Source: Gymnopilus junonius (taxonomy: Eukaryota; Basidiomycota; Agaricomycetes; Agaricales; Galerinaceae). From it: a DNA stretch of 49,073 nt. Shown here piece after piece: positions 11,054 through 20,251 of this stretch; the first letter of the stretch is position 1; each line of letters begins with the position of its first letter. The stretch covers positions 1-49,073 of the forward strand of contig JADNYJ010000258.1 in the NCBI GenBank assembly GCA_015501075.1. The letters run 5' to 3'. Below the pieces are notes generated by a model, which worked only from the letters and a program-made list of their open reading frames with translations, did no database searches and was not told the origin of the DNA. A program made the position numbers and the translations under genes.

Positions 11054-12290
11054 ATTGCAAGTATGAATTGCAGTTGCGATAGTAAAAGGCAAGATCAAGA
11101 GAGGACGTTGAAGCTAAGAAGCAGGTTAAGCTCGGAGGAGCCATGAAGCAAGGCTAGTCCCATTTCTGTAAAAGTTGGTAATCACAGAAGTACTGAGGAC
11201 TTCAAGTTGAGTGCGAACCACTGCTTGCCTGCGACCTGCTTGAGGCTGACTCCTGAGTAGGGCTGAGTCCTGCTAACAGGATGATTGACTTTCTGAGGCG
11301 CCAAACTCTCGATGGTTCCTTTCTTTTTCGCACGGTTCCCCGTCCACCTCCCCATTTCTTTATCTTCCTGACATAGCATTCTGAAATAAAGTGAACATCG
11401 ACTTCATTACCATTTAAATATGATCTACGTTTCTCAGCTGCTGGATAAATTAGGATTTGCTTAACCTTTTCCAGGGTCGACTTGATTTCAGTCACCAATC
11501 GGCTTTATTTGTATTTCCCGTTGGCGTGCTCTTCAAATTTCATTGACATTAGGGGAATTCAAAGTAAGTGAAGCACCGGTTTCAAAACCATTGCTTTACT
11601 TTTTCTGATGGGAATTTGAAGCTGCTTAACTTTGATTGGTTGAGTAACCCCGACTTCACTTTGATTTTGAAGCTGCTTCAGGACCATCCGGGTTTAAACC
11701 GCGCCCAGCCATCTACAATGACGGAAGCTTTAAGATAGTATGATAAGACATAGATAAACTTTCCAATAGCTTTAGATAGCAATACACATACTTTCCCTCC
11801 CCTTCTGGCCTTGGTGTTGGCAAGCTTTGCCTTCTCCACAATAAGCTGGGCCTTGTAGAGAGATGCAGGTGAAGGAGGTGGTGAATCAGTCATAGATAGA
11901 GTAAAATTATATGAAGTTGTAAAGAATTAAGGAGCGGATAATGAGCAGCAAGAGCAGGTGTTGAATGCGTCGCGTCCGAGTTACGTCGCGTCGCGTCAGC
12001 GGACATCTTCGAAAGTACTCAATCGCCACCGTAACCTGAGAACGAGGCCCGAGAACAAAAGTAAAGCCGTTCAAATCTGAAGCCGTTGCTTCAACCCATT
12101 TGATGGAAAAGTGAAAGTGAAGCAACGGTTTTGAAACCGAGGCTTCACTTACTTTGAATTCCCTATTGTCTATGGCGAAGGCGACTTCATTCCAAACTCG
12201 GTCTCCAATGAAGAGAGTATTTTCACTTTCGATGCAGTCTTCGTCAGTCTCTTTCTTTGGCCTCTTCTCTTTGAGCATAGTTACGATTAA
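11054..12290 (+). repeat. Duplicated block A, first part, direct copy of 32988-33950
   Basis: After the hAT element the copy resumes and matches block B in the same orientation. Block B has about 340 extra bp after 33066. Block A has the MITE 11551-12164, absent from B. No gene is supported here; the open frames on the minus strand are not conserved between the two copies. Confidence 0.85.
11551..12164. mobile_element. 614-bp MITE with long imperfect terminal inverted repeats and 3-bp target duplication
   Basis: The left end AGGGGAATTCAAAGTAAGTG and the inverted right end (AGGGAATTCAAAGTAAGTGA) pair imperfectly for roughly 50-60 bp. ATT at 11548-11550 is repeated at 12165-12167. Block B at about 33830 reads GACATTGTCTATGG with one ATT and no insert, so the empty site confirms both boundaries. 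Three-base duplications are typical of PIF/Harbinger-type elements, though ATT is not their usual TWA. It contains a short minus-strand frame, 11893-11678 (71 codons, basic), which I cannot assign; it may be relic sequence. Confidence 0.88.
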
Positions 12291-12404
12291 CAGGTTACGT
12301 ACCTGAGTATCTCCTCTGGGCTCTCAGTGAATTCAGAATACGTTATGACTGATCCAATTAACTTGTATTTTCATTCTACTTCAGACAACGATGCAGTTTC
12401 CCAT

Positions 12405-12852
12405 TCAGAAATAACACCAGCCTTTGAATTGGTTCCCTTGTAAACCATTTGCTGATGGCCGTAGCAACGACCATTCATCTTCCAACCATGTCCATGGGCA
12501 TTATGGCAATCTATAGCACCCATGTGCGAAGGAGAAGCGGTGTCGCAACTAAGATTAATCAGTGACAGTCGAAAAAGCCAGGAACAAATAGGACATACTC
12601 TCCATTCGGTGGAGCACGAGCAATGAGGATTGCACGGGCTTCAATTCCGTCATTTCTCCTCGCGCTTCTAGACCTAGGTCTCTCCGTGACGCGCGATAAG
12701 TTGGCTCATGGGGCTCTGTTTAGTGTATGAAATCAAGCCATTAGAGGCGGAAAGTAGATGAAGCAAAATTCTGCACTCACGGGGAGACTACCTGCCAGAG
12801 CGGAAGCACCGAAGGCGAGGACGGTAGCAAAGACAGCGGTAGAGAAACGCAT
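12405..12852 (-). pseudogene. Small secreted protein, copy 1, broken by frameshifts
   Basis: This is a close paralog of 37102-37552. Exon 1 (12852-12781) is intact and encodes the same signal peptide (MRFSTAVFATVLAFGASALA). Exon 2 differs from the intact copy by a missing base near the conserved IARHERDL segment, which brings a TAG into frame about 14 codons into the exon. It also lacks one T in the TTT of the EFEARA segment. Exon 3 lacks a base in the TTTT of the QQMVLQ segment. Splice sites are still present. The TATA box of the intact copy is degraded here to AAATAAAAGA on the minus strand. As read, it cannot make the full protein; sequencing error at the two homopolymer sites cannot be excluded. 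Confidence 0.85.
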
Positions 12853-13643
12853 TGCGGATTGATGGTTGTAGTAAAATAATTCAAGGCACAGCCCGAAATC
12901 TGTGATTACGCACATGTGTCAGAGAGGCACGTCGAATGTGTACAACGTCCATACCAGTTAAGTTTGGATAAAGCGAGAATGGGGGAATGCGCCAGGCAGT
13001 TCTGGGGAATGTCGAAAATTCGCAGGTCTTTTATTTGTTTCGGGCGTCTCTGCGATCAAACTGCACATTCTATTTTGAGAGCGGCTACATGTGCAGCTGA
13101 TACCGATCTTCAAAATACGGCATAATATTAATAGGCCTAACTTCTCATTGATTTCTCATGGAATTCAGTTCTTCGATGTGGATGACGATCAATAGAAACC
13201 AAGGGGCTGCGACAGAGGGTAAGCACCGTGAAGCCCAGGAGTACAGAATTGTTCAAGGTTCAAAAGCCAAAGGACTGATGTATTTCTAATCGGCGATGCG
13301 AATAGGAAGACTCGGTAGAGGCCCCAACGCGGCTTCAAGCTTCAATTCTGATGGACTACTCAAGCTACCGAATATATTAATTCACGTTTTTACACCTGGA
13401 TTCAGAGACATGTCGTTAAGGAAGAACTTAAAAGACAGAAGCGAGTCTTAAAATTATACCGACTTCAGACTAGCATGAAACACACCGCTGCGGCAGCTCG
13501 TCTTCATCTAAAGGAGATGGCGGCTTTGTAACGCCTTGTTCGTCTATCTACTTTGCAGACATGACTTTTCATAAGCTCGCTGACGATTCCAGCCCGTCTT
13601 CCGGTGACCCATCTCACGCCTGACCGGTTGCGCAGTACCAGAT

Positions 13644-13745
13644 CACACGGGGGGCAAGCGGCTGTGCAATTGGCTCAAAATGAGCATTTTGTAATATAAA
13701 AGTGCTCATTTTGGGCCGTTTGGACAGTTGCTTGCCCGTCGTGTC
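13644..13745. repeat. About 100-bp foldback (hairpin-forming) inverted repeat
   Basis: Arms of about 43 bp pair imperfectly around a loop of about 16 nt. The inner 15 bp, 13672-13686 against 13703-13717 (GGCTCAAAATGAGCA), have a single mismatch, and the outer arms share GGGCAAGC. Nothing comparable was seen at the matching point of block B (near 35475). It fits a very small foldback MITE; no clear target duplication was found. Confidence 0.65.
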
Positions 13746-13893
13746 ATTGGGGAGCAACTGAAATGATGCTGATCATCACTATTACCAGCAAACGATCCCA
13801 TCGGGACAAAACCTGAGAAGAAATCTGTTTTCCATATCCTCTGCCCTGAACCACAAGGGTAAGGAAGAAAATCATGCGGTCGGAAATTCCAAG

Positions 13894-14378
13894 TTGAGTG
13901 GAACAAGTTTAACCCAGTCTCAGAAAGAAAATTTTGAGCGATTTCTAAAATATCCGGAAATGGACGAGACTGAAGTGTGTCAAAGTTGGAACTTCCAAAT
14001 CTTGCCACGATCCGGCAAGACGTACCTCAGCGAAGTGAATGACCCGATATGGCAAATCGATGGACAAAAAGGATATGTCTCGGATCTCCATTAAAAGCCG
14101 CATCATTTCCTGAAAAGAAGCAGATCTTTATCATCTATCAGGGCCTGGACAAAATTCCTAGGTTCGCCTTCACAACGGATTCTGGGTCTGCTTGTTCTCC
14201 CAAACTTCGAACGTGCATGATGAAGACAGAAATACGATTTTGCACATACTTTCGAGTCGGAAGTGGTGAGTTATACCTGTATTTAGCTTTGGAGAGTCGG
14301 CCTCGAGAGTACGAGCGCGTATTTCCTCGAGAAGTTCTCCTGATGTGGACATCTGCTGCGCTTAGCCCCAGAGGCAAG
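13894..14378 (+). pseudogene. Possible decayed coding fragment, unrecognised
   Basis: Two adjoining plus-strand frames, 13894-14094 and a shifted one from about 14084 to 14378, read together like one protein (TYLSEVNDPIWQIDGQKGYV, then EKKQIFIIYQGLDKIP and REYERVFPREVLL). The block B copy (inverted, 35420-34860) keeps parts of it with other indels and lacks about 55 nt. No family is recognised. It could be a dead gene caught in the duplication or chance open frame. Confidence 0.25.
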
Positions 14379-14379
14379 T

Positions 14380-15009
14380 GACCAGATGTCGCCAAAATGA
14401 ACGATTGCAACGGGTATGTGGGGCTAGAGACACCTGGGAATAGATCTCCATTGTGAGTAGTCTCTCTCTGAATTTTCAAATCACGGTGGCAGTATGAAGC
14501 ACTTTGAAAATTTAGCGTCGACGATTTTTCTAATAAAACATAAATAAAACCAGCACTCACTGCGCAAGTCGAGGCTTAGAATAATGTAACATATAGCCTA
14601 GTGACACTAACTTGAAGTTTGGTTTCTCGATCTATATGCAGTTGAAATGCAAAACAGGTCGACTTAGAACAAGTGCTCGCTAAATTGACGTACTTATTCT
14701 ACGGCGAGGGGGCAAATACTGATATCTGCGATTGGTTATTGGTTCCGGATCCTCGTCGACCCACATAGCGGAATAACTTCTCCACTGAAGCAGGCAAAAT
14801 CAGGGTCATAAATGGGCCATCCTCGGGTTTTCTCGGCAGATATCACTTGTGAAAGAAAGGCAGCAGTTTCGGATTGTACTCATGGAGACAGCGCGTGGGA
14901 TAAGTATAGTTTCGTAAATGATGATGGTCGCTAGAATCCACTTTAAGACCTGAAAGCCCCTTCAGCAGATCGGTAGTCTTGCCGCAAAGTTTCAAGGGCA
15001 AATGTATGC
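14380..15009. other. Gene-free duplicated sequence
   Basis: No gene is supported. The 14700-14970 part is the inverted match of 34258-34540. It carries the sharp switch between inverted and direct homology near 14970-15010. Confidence 0.5.
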
Positions 15010-15295
15010 GTTGATTCGATTCTGCTTATTGGCGAACACGAACCAGTTCAAATTATGGCGTATTTGTACGGCGATACCTCTTTACTAATTTAACGTGTCG
15101 GCTCAGGGTCTGATTCTTAGATCTTTAGACCGCCTTTGTCTGGATGAGTGCCCTACAAGGGTTAAACGGCGAACCAATTCTCTTCAAAAAATTTCGAAAA
15201 CGGTCTGTAATCCTGTTGGCCGGCCGTACACTTTTCTCGATTAGTTTAGGTCCATGTGCTCTCGAGTCTCGACTCCAGGCTTTCAGCCGCATTAG
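15010..15295 (+). repeat. Duplicated block A, direct copy of 33963-34258
   Basis: The two copies share GATTCGATTCTGCTTATTG near the left end and GGTCCATGTGCTCTCGA near the right end, in the same orientation. No gene is seen. Confidence 0.8.
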
Positions 15296-15309
15296 TCGCC
15301 AGCCACGGT

Positions 15310-15990
15310 TGTAAACGAAGGTCATCGCGGGCCAGAAGTGCGATAAGGATAAATTGTGTTTTACGCAAGCGGTGAACTAGTGTTCCGGCCTAACGAGGCC
15401 GTTGAATACCAGATAGTAGTGGTATCATGTCCCAGTAGCGATCTATATACGGGATTACATTTGGCTTTACAAAAGCAAATGACTTCTTCTAAAATAATCT
15501 TCGCAACCCTTATGTAGGACTGTAAGAGACTACATATAAGCCTATCTGCAAATTTAATCGGGTGCGGCAGTATCGGTGACAATCACAAGAATCATTGAAA
15601 TGTAACTTTTTCTCCTTCGGTACGATAAGACCGCTGCAATCTTGAACCTCCAATGAAAGATGGGCATGCCAGAAAATGCGGTCAGTTTGTGGTGCTCAGA
15701 AAAAGTAAATTAAAGCAGACATTTCCACTTCAAACTTCTTTTAAACTCTTTTACATGATGCATAACAGTTGAGGCCTGAGGCATTGATCGTTCGGCTGCT
15801 GTGGCGCAATCAGCAATTTGATGGATCTGCAGGCCGGATCAACTGAAAATAGAATGAGAAAATATTCCAGCTCAGCGAAGCCGATTCTTTTCCGCACTCG
15901 AAAAGGTATAAAAGGGTGCGCAAAACCTCCCAATTTCTCAGAATCGCCTGGTGCATTCCTCCATCCTCACTTTAACCAATCTTGACTGGT
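15310..15990 (+). repeat. Duplicated block A, direct copy of 38045-38423 plus 41336-41690 (SSP locus 2 upstream region)
   Basis: The match is interrupted in block B by the nested solo LTR. At 15640-15660 block A reads GACCGCTGCAATCTTGAACC, close to the pre-insertion site. The right half is an SSP promoter region: its end (GAATCGCCTGG, then TTGACTGGTACG) resembles the leader of the intact SSP gene at 36950-37000. Confidence 0.82.
15907..15916 (+). promoter_or_regulatory. TATA box of SSP locus 2, now stranded 6.9 kb from its gene
   Basis: TATAAAAGGG lies at the same relative place as the TATA box of the intact SSP gene (36917). The SSP coding sequence that should follow within about 200 bp begins only at 22774, beyond the inserted block. 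Confidence 0.6.
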
Positions 15991-16225
15991 ACGCATGTCT
16001 TCCCAGCTTTTTCTCGCTGTTCACTGATCAATTTGGACTGTAGTCCACGGGCTGCATCAGAAGAAATACAGCCCATGTACTTTTAGTACTTATACTTTCA
16101 AGTCACTTTTATCCCCCTTTTATCGACTTTGAACAAACCATGAAATTCAAATGAAGTCAGATACATCCACTTCTCATACTTTACCTGCTTTCATGGTCTG
16201 AAAGGCATACTTGCCAAGTCGAGTG

Positions 16226-16305
16226 ATTGGGACGAGCTGGGGATCGAACCTGCGAACATACCAAAAACATAATCGCGACTTACCACTGTGCCAGCACAAC
16301 TTGGA
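16226..16305 (-). other. tRNA-like sequence (A and B boxes), probable tRNA relic or SINE head
   Basis: On the minus strand TGGCACAGTGG fits the RNA polymerase III A box and GGTTCGATCCC fits the B box, at tRNA-like spacing. GCTGG before the A box can pair with CCAGC after the B box. The D, anticodon and T stems do not form properly, so I do not call a functional tRNA. Confidence 0.35.
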
Positions 16306-16584
16306 AAATTGTCCAAAAATAGTGTTGATTATACCCAGTGCCTGACGTTCCCATGCGTCACTCGTGTACAATTCTTCTGACTTGCTCATCTTCGTTGGGT
16401 TTTCCCTCCATGATCTCTTGCCTACCTCTCCCTGGAACTCGTCTAGTGTGCATTTCAACTTATCCTACAGGTGAGGAAAGATGCCTTGCTCGAGAAAATT
16501 TCATGTTGACCTGTATTTGCCCATCAGATATGGAGTGCCAGTCCTCAGGCTCCACCCGCACTGGCACTTAATACACCTCCCGAG

Positions 16585-17498
16585 ATGGCCAACGCAACAG
16601 TGCATCGTGATCGTGCTCACGGCCAGAGCGCGCTTGAGACTGTCAAAGAGGAAGAAGTTGAAGTATCCAAAAACGCGGTGAGTTTTTGTGCTTTCATTGA
16701 CATTACAAGCATCTTAGCAACCTATAGCTTTTAGAGTCTACAACACTTCGCACCAAGAGACTCCGTGAACTGTCAGTCAAATCAGACAACAATCCTTGCA
16801 CACTGAAGGATCTCGAAGCCCACCCCTTGTATGATGAAGCCGAGTTCATGGCCCAATACATTGCTGGTCACTTCACAGATCAGGTTCAAGATGAATCACA
16901 AATGTCGACATTCGATAGTCAGTGGTGTGACAGGCAGGACGCGAAGGAGGCAGTGCACCGAGGAGAAGCCATAGTCAAATACTTAAATGAAAAGATCGTG
17001 CGTCTTATTGGTCTTCGATATTTATGAAATTTCATACTTTTCCAGGCGGTTTCAGCAAGTGCCAGCCCTGCTCGTCAAGATCCATCTACCTCACCCACCC
17101 ATGTACTATCCTCCCAACTCGTCCCCTCAACGCCAACACCCTCCTCAAAGTACGCAGCCCTCAAAACATCGGCAGGTCAACCCATGGCCATGTGGACTCC
17201 AAATCTCTCGCGTGATGTGTTGTCAGCTCCTTCGCGCTTTGTGGTTTCGGATGGGAGGCCCGCACCGCGACTCCAGTGGACTCCAGTTTCACAGTGGCTG
17301 CCTTTCTCCGAGTCGTCGCCTCAAGCATCTGCGGCTGAAGACGATGAGGATAGCATTGATTCCCAGCCAAGTCTCAGTCATGCTGAAGCAGAAGAGGAGC
17401 TGGAATTGGCAGGGAAAATTCTCTTACGAGCAGAGGAAAATCTCATAGAAGCTCGTCTACGATATGCGAGGGCGTATGTGTATACTCTAAGTCTGTAG
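16585..17498 (+). CDS. Hypothetical protein, possible transposon partner gene
   Basis: Three exons (16585-16677, 16728-16997, 17046-17498) with clean GT-AG introns of 50 and 48 nt join in frame to 271 codons. The N-terminal part is charged and helical, with segment LKDLEAHPLYDEAEFMAQYI. The middle is Ser/Pro/Thr-rich and likely disordered (SPTHVLSSQLVPSTPTPSSK). The C-terminal 50 residues are acidic, then a probable helix or coiled coil rich in Glu, Ala and Leu ends the protein. No family is recognised. It ends 33 bp before the 3' end of the convergent Plavaka-type gene, so it may belong to the same element. Unlike its two neighbours it shows no evident frameshift, though without homologs small indels could be missed. 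Confidence 0.5.
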
Positions 17499-17530
17499 TA
17501 GGTTATGCATCAATACGAAACTTTTTCAAA

Positions 17531-20251
17531 TTAAAATGCAATTTCGTGAGTGTGGTGATCTGCATACTTATTTACGTAGAAAGTTTTGAAGGAATCTAAT
17601 GCCTTGCTGTGGTCAAAACCGTGGCGGGGAAGGTGCTGCATACCACAAACCCCAATGAGATGTGCCCCGCGAAAAATGGAGTCCACAGCAATGACAGCCA
17701 AGATGGGATTTCCTCGCCTGTCGTAGTCGGGTTTGACCTTCCACATTCCTGTGACGGGATCAGGAGCATTGCCGACATGAGAAAACCAATGAACGAGAGC
17801 ACATGGGTAGATGACGCGCTTGTTGGAATGAGAAGAAGACGCGGACCCGAGCCACATTGAGACCGCGGAAGCCAGGCTGATCTGCAGCGTCCGTGTTCCC
17901 GACGAAGACGCAGTCGTACCGAGGAGGGCCATTGTACCACTTGCGTACAGCCCGGATTCGCTCCTCGTGCATTCCACCAATGCCAGACAGATCACTGGGG
18001 GCATAATAGACAGCACGAACTGAGTTGAACAAACGAAGAGGACCATCGACAGTCGGCAGTATGTCGAGGGGAGCTCGGGAACCGGGGACCGAGGCTTTGG
18101 GATTTAAGATGTCGTACAGGTAGCGGCATGTCAGTTCTGGGAGCCGGCTTGGTGGACACAGGAGCAAATTGGTATATGTCTATGGGCACTTTATGCACTT
18201 AAAAAAAGAGGTATCAATTTTCATTCCAGTAAATTGGCTGAATTACGTACAGCTGTCTTTGCCAATTTGACCTCAGACTGTGACATAGGCTCGTCGACTG
18301 CACAAATTCCATTCGCTCATCGTCATCTGGCTTGGGTGCAGGCTTCGGGGGTGGTATGGTTATGGCAGCAGGGCAACGGCTCTCCGAGAAGGTGATAGGA
18401 AGTCCAGAGCTCGAACATTCCCCGGGCTTCGAAGTCGACACGGGCTGTGGCAACTTGTCGAGACGCTGATTAGTCACAGCATCTGGCAAGTGGCTTATTT
18501 CGATTCGAACGTCGGTAAGGCTCTTTACAGCTTTGATATGCTTGTTTCGGTGATAGAAGAGCAGACACCATTTGGTGCACCGAATAGCTCGATGGATCGA
18601 CGGTAATGAACAAGGGAGTGCTGGCGTGGAAGAGAGAAGCCGTCTGGCCGCACAGAGCGAAAAATTTCGCGATTTTCATGGAAGTCAGATAGAGCGGAGT
18701 CCATTTGGTCGAGTGTGTCTTCATCCAGGATGTCGCGTCTAGCCAGGTAGCAGAATTCAATGAGGTTTGCAATTGCTCGACCATCTGATCTGGCAGATGT
18801 CCAGCAATGGGGAAGATAGACCTTAAAGAGATTGAGCATAGTTCAAGCAGAAATGAGTATAGCAAGTATAGCACACCTTCATTAATCCTTTGAATCATTT
18901 CCTGTCCACTGTTTAAAACCACGCCCTTCATGAAAATGCCGGAGGCCGGGGAATGGCGGTGCACATGCAATCCTAGAAGAGAGTAAGGTCAATACTCTCT
19001 GACTGGACAGAGAATTGCATACCGGCGGTCAATATCTGCAATGACAGCATCGGCGCCTTTAGGGTTCCCTTCAAACATGACGTCCCTGATGTAACTCTCG
19101 ACCCAGTCGACGAGGTGATCCTTGAACGTGCCTTTGATGACTTGTGGAGGAGATCTGGTGTAAGAAGTTCGTGGATGTCCGCCGCGGAAAGAGTTTAGTA
19201 AATGGCTGCAAAAATGCTGTCTGTCAGGCACAAACTGCAAATAAAAAGTAGCCGATACCCACCAGCAAGTCACCGACAATGCCGTAGTCATCCCATAATT
19301 CCTTCAATGTACAGCCGTCCAGCAGCGTGTCAGTGTGCTCATGCGAACGCGACTTCCTCCGGGATCATCTAACTTATCTGTAATGCTGTGCATCTGGCAG
19401 AGATATTAGGATAGTACGTCTGCAAAGATGAGGGTACGGACTCACTTCGGACACCAGCCTGTACAATACATGCTAGCAAAGCTTGTTCTGGGTAGTCGGC
19501 TATATAGGACCTAAGCCGTATATCACCTTGCGTAGTGGCCGTCGCCGATAAGGTGACTTTAGGCTTGGACATGTAGGGTCGCACGGAACCCAAAATATGC
19601 TCCAGTGATGTATGGAACAATTGTCGACGGAACTTGCGGTACTGGGCGTCATTTGAGTACTCTTTCGAAGCTATAAGTAAATGCACAGTCAGCATTGATG
19701 CGTGTTTCGTCAGAAATTGTGCATACATTTGGAATTGCCAGGAACCGACAAGAGCAACAGCGCCCTATGAGCACGGCGCACAGAATTATGCACGTTTCCT
19801 ATTGAGGTGTACAGGGGTAGAAGTCAGTTTGGCCGTAGCAACTGATACAGTTGTTTTGTCGCTCCCGAGGATAACGGGACGAACATGCGCCGTGGCAGTC
19901 CTTATCCTGGCCAAGATGTCCTACAACACATATCAGCTGTCATAACTGCACAGAAAAATAAGGTGCTTACTGCTGATCCCAAGCCCACTTGCCAGACATT
20001 ACATTCTTGTATCGCCGTTTCCCATCTTTTGTCACAATCTTGGGACCAAAGTCAATCTCGCCATTGAAATCCGGATTGGCGATCATGCCCTCCAGAAGCA
20101 AGAGGGGATCGCGAAACCAAACCTCATGGTCCTGTGTCATCCAGACTGGAGGCTTTCCGTCATCGCCCAGAGTTGTCGGTCCATTGTACTTCACGGTAAA
20201 CGAGCTCCAAGCAACCCTTTCACCCAGAAAAATCTTCCGGGAGGAATTCAT
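17531..20251 (-). pseudogene. Plavaka-type (CACTA-related) transposase, multiply frameshifted
   Basis: Recognisable blocks run in order along the minus strand: EVWFRDPLLLLEGMIANPDF and RRYKNVMSGKWAWDQ (20251-19970), VRPVILGSDKTTVSVAT, KFRRQLFHTSLEHILGSVRP with SYIADYPEQALLACIVQ (19728-19450), VIKGTFKDHLVDWVESYIR (19150), FSLPRQHSLVHYR with FGAPNGVCSSITE (18600), AVYYAPSDLSGIGGMHEERI (18000), ALVHWFSHVGNAPDPVTGMW and FYVNKYADHHTHEIAF at the C-terminus. These fit the family widespread in mushroom genomes. Between and inside blocks the frame slips by single missing bases, for example after SVAT, in TDFYP, at ITE-KHIKAV and at VRVFFSF. At least six such slips were counted. The gene would be dead as read; the slips resemble those in HEM3. 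Confidence 0.8.

Larger units (their letters stand above)
12300..14970 (-). repeat. Duplicated block A, inverted part (inverted copy of 34258-37650)
   Basis: This stretch matches block B in the opposite orientation, whereas the stretches on both sides (11054-12290 and 15010-15295) match in the same orientation. It contains the dead SSP copy 1 (12405-12852), a degenerate copy of the 36381-36620 frame at about 13352-13530, and sequence matching 34258-35475. Block B carries roughly 900 bp (about 35480-36420) not found here. Confidence 0.8.

Noticed and set aside
7085..11061. hAT termini taken as a tandem gene duplication
   Set aside because: The terminal inverted repeats, 8-bp duplication and the empty site in block B show transposition.
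11678..11893. 71-codon minus-strand frame inside the MITE as a gene
   Set aside because: No domain, no intron partner, lies wholly in a non-autonomous element; noted only as part of the MITE.
16226..16305. Functional tRNA gene
   Set aside because: Polymerase III boxes are present but the D, anticodon and T stems do not pair.
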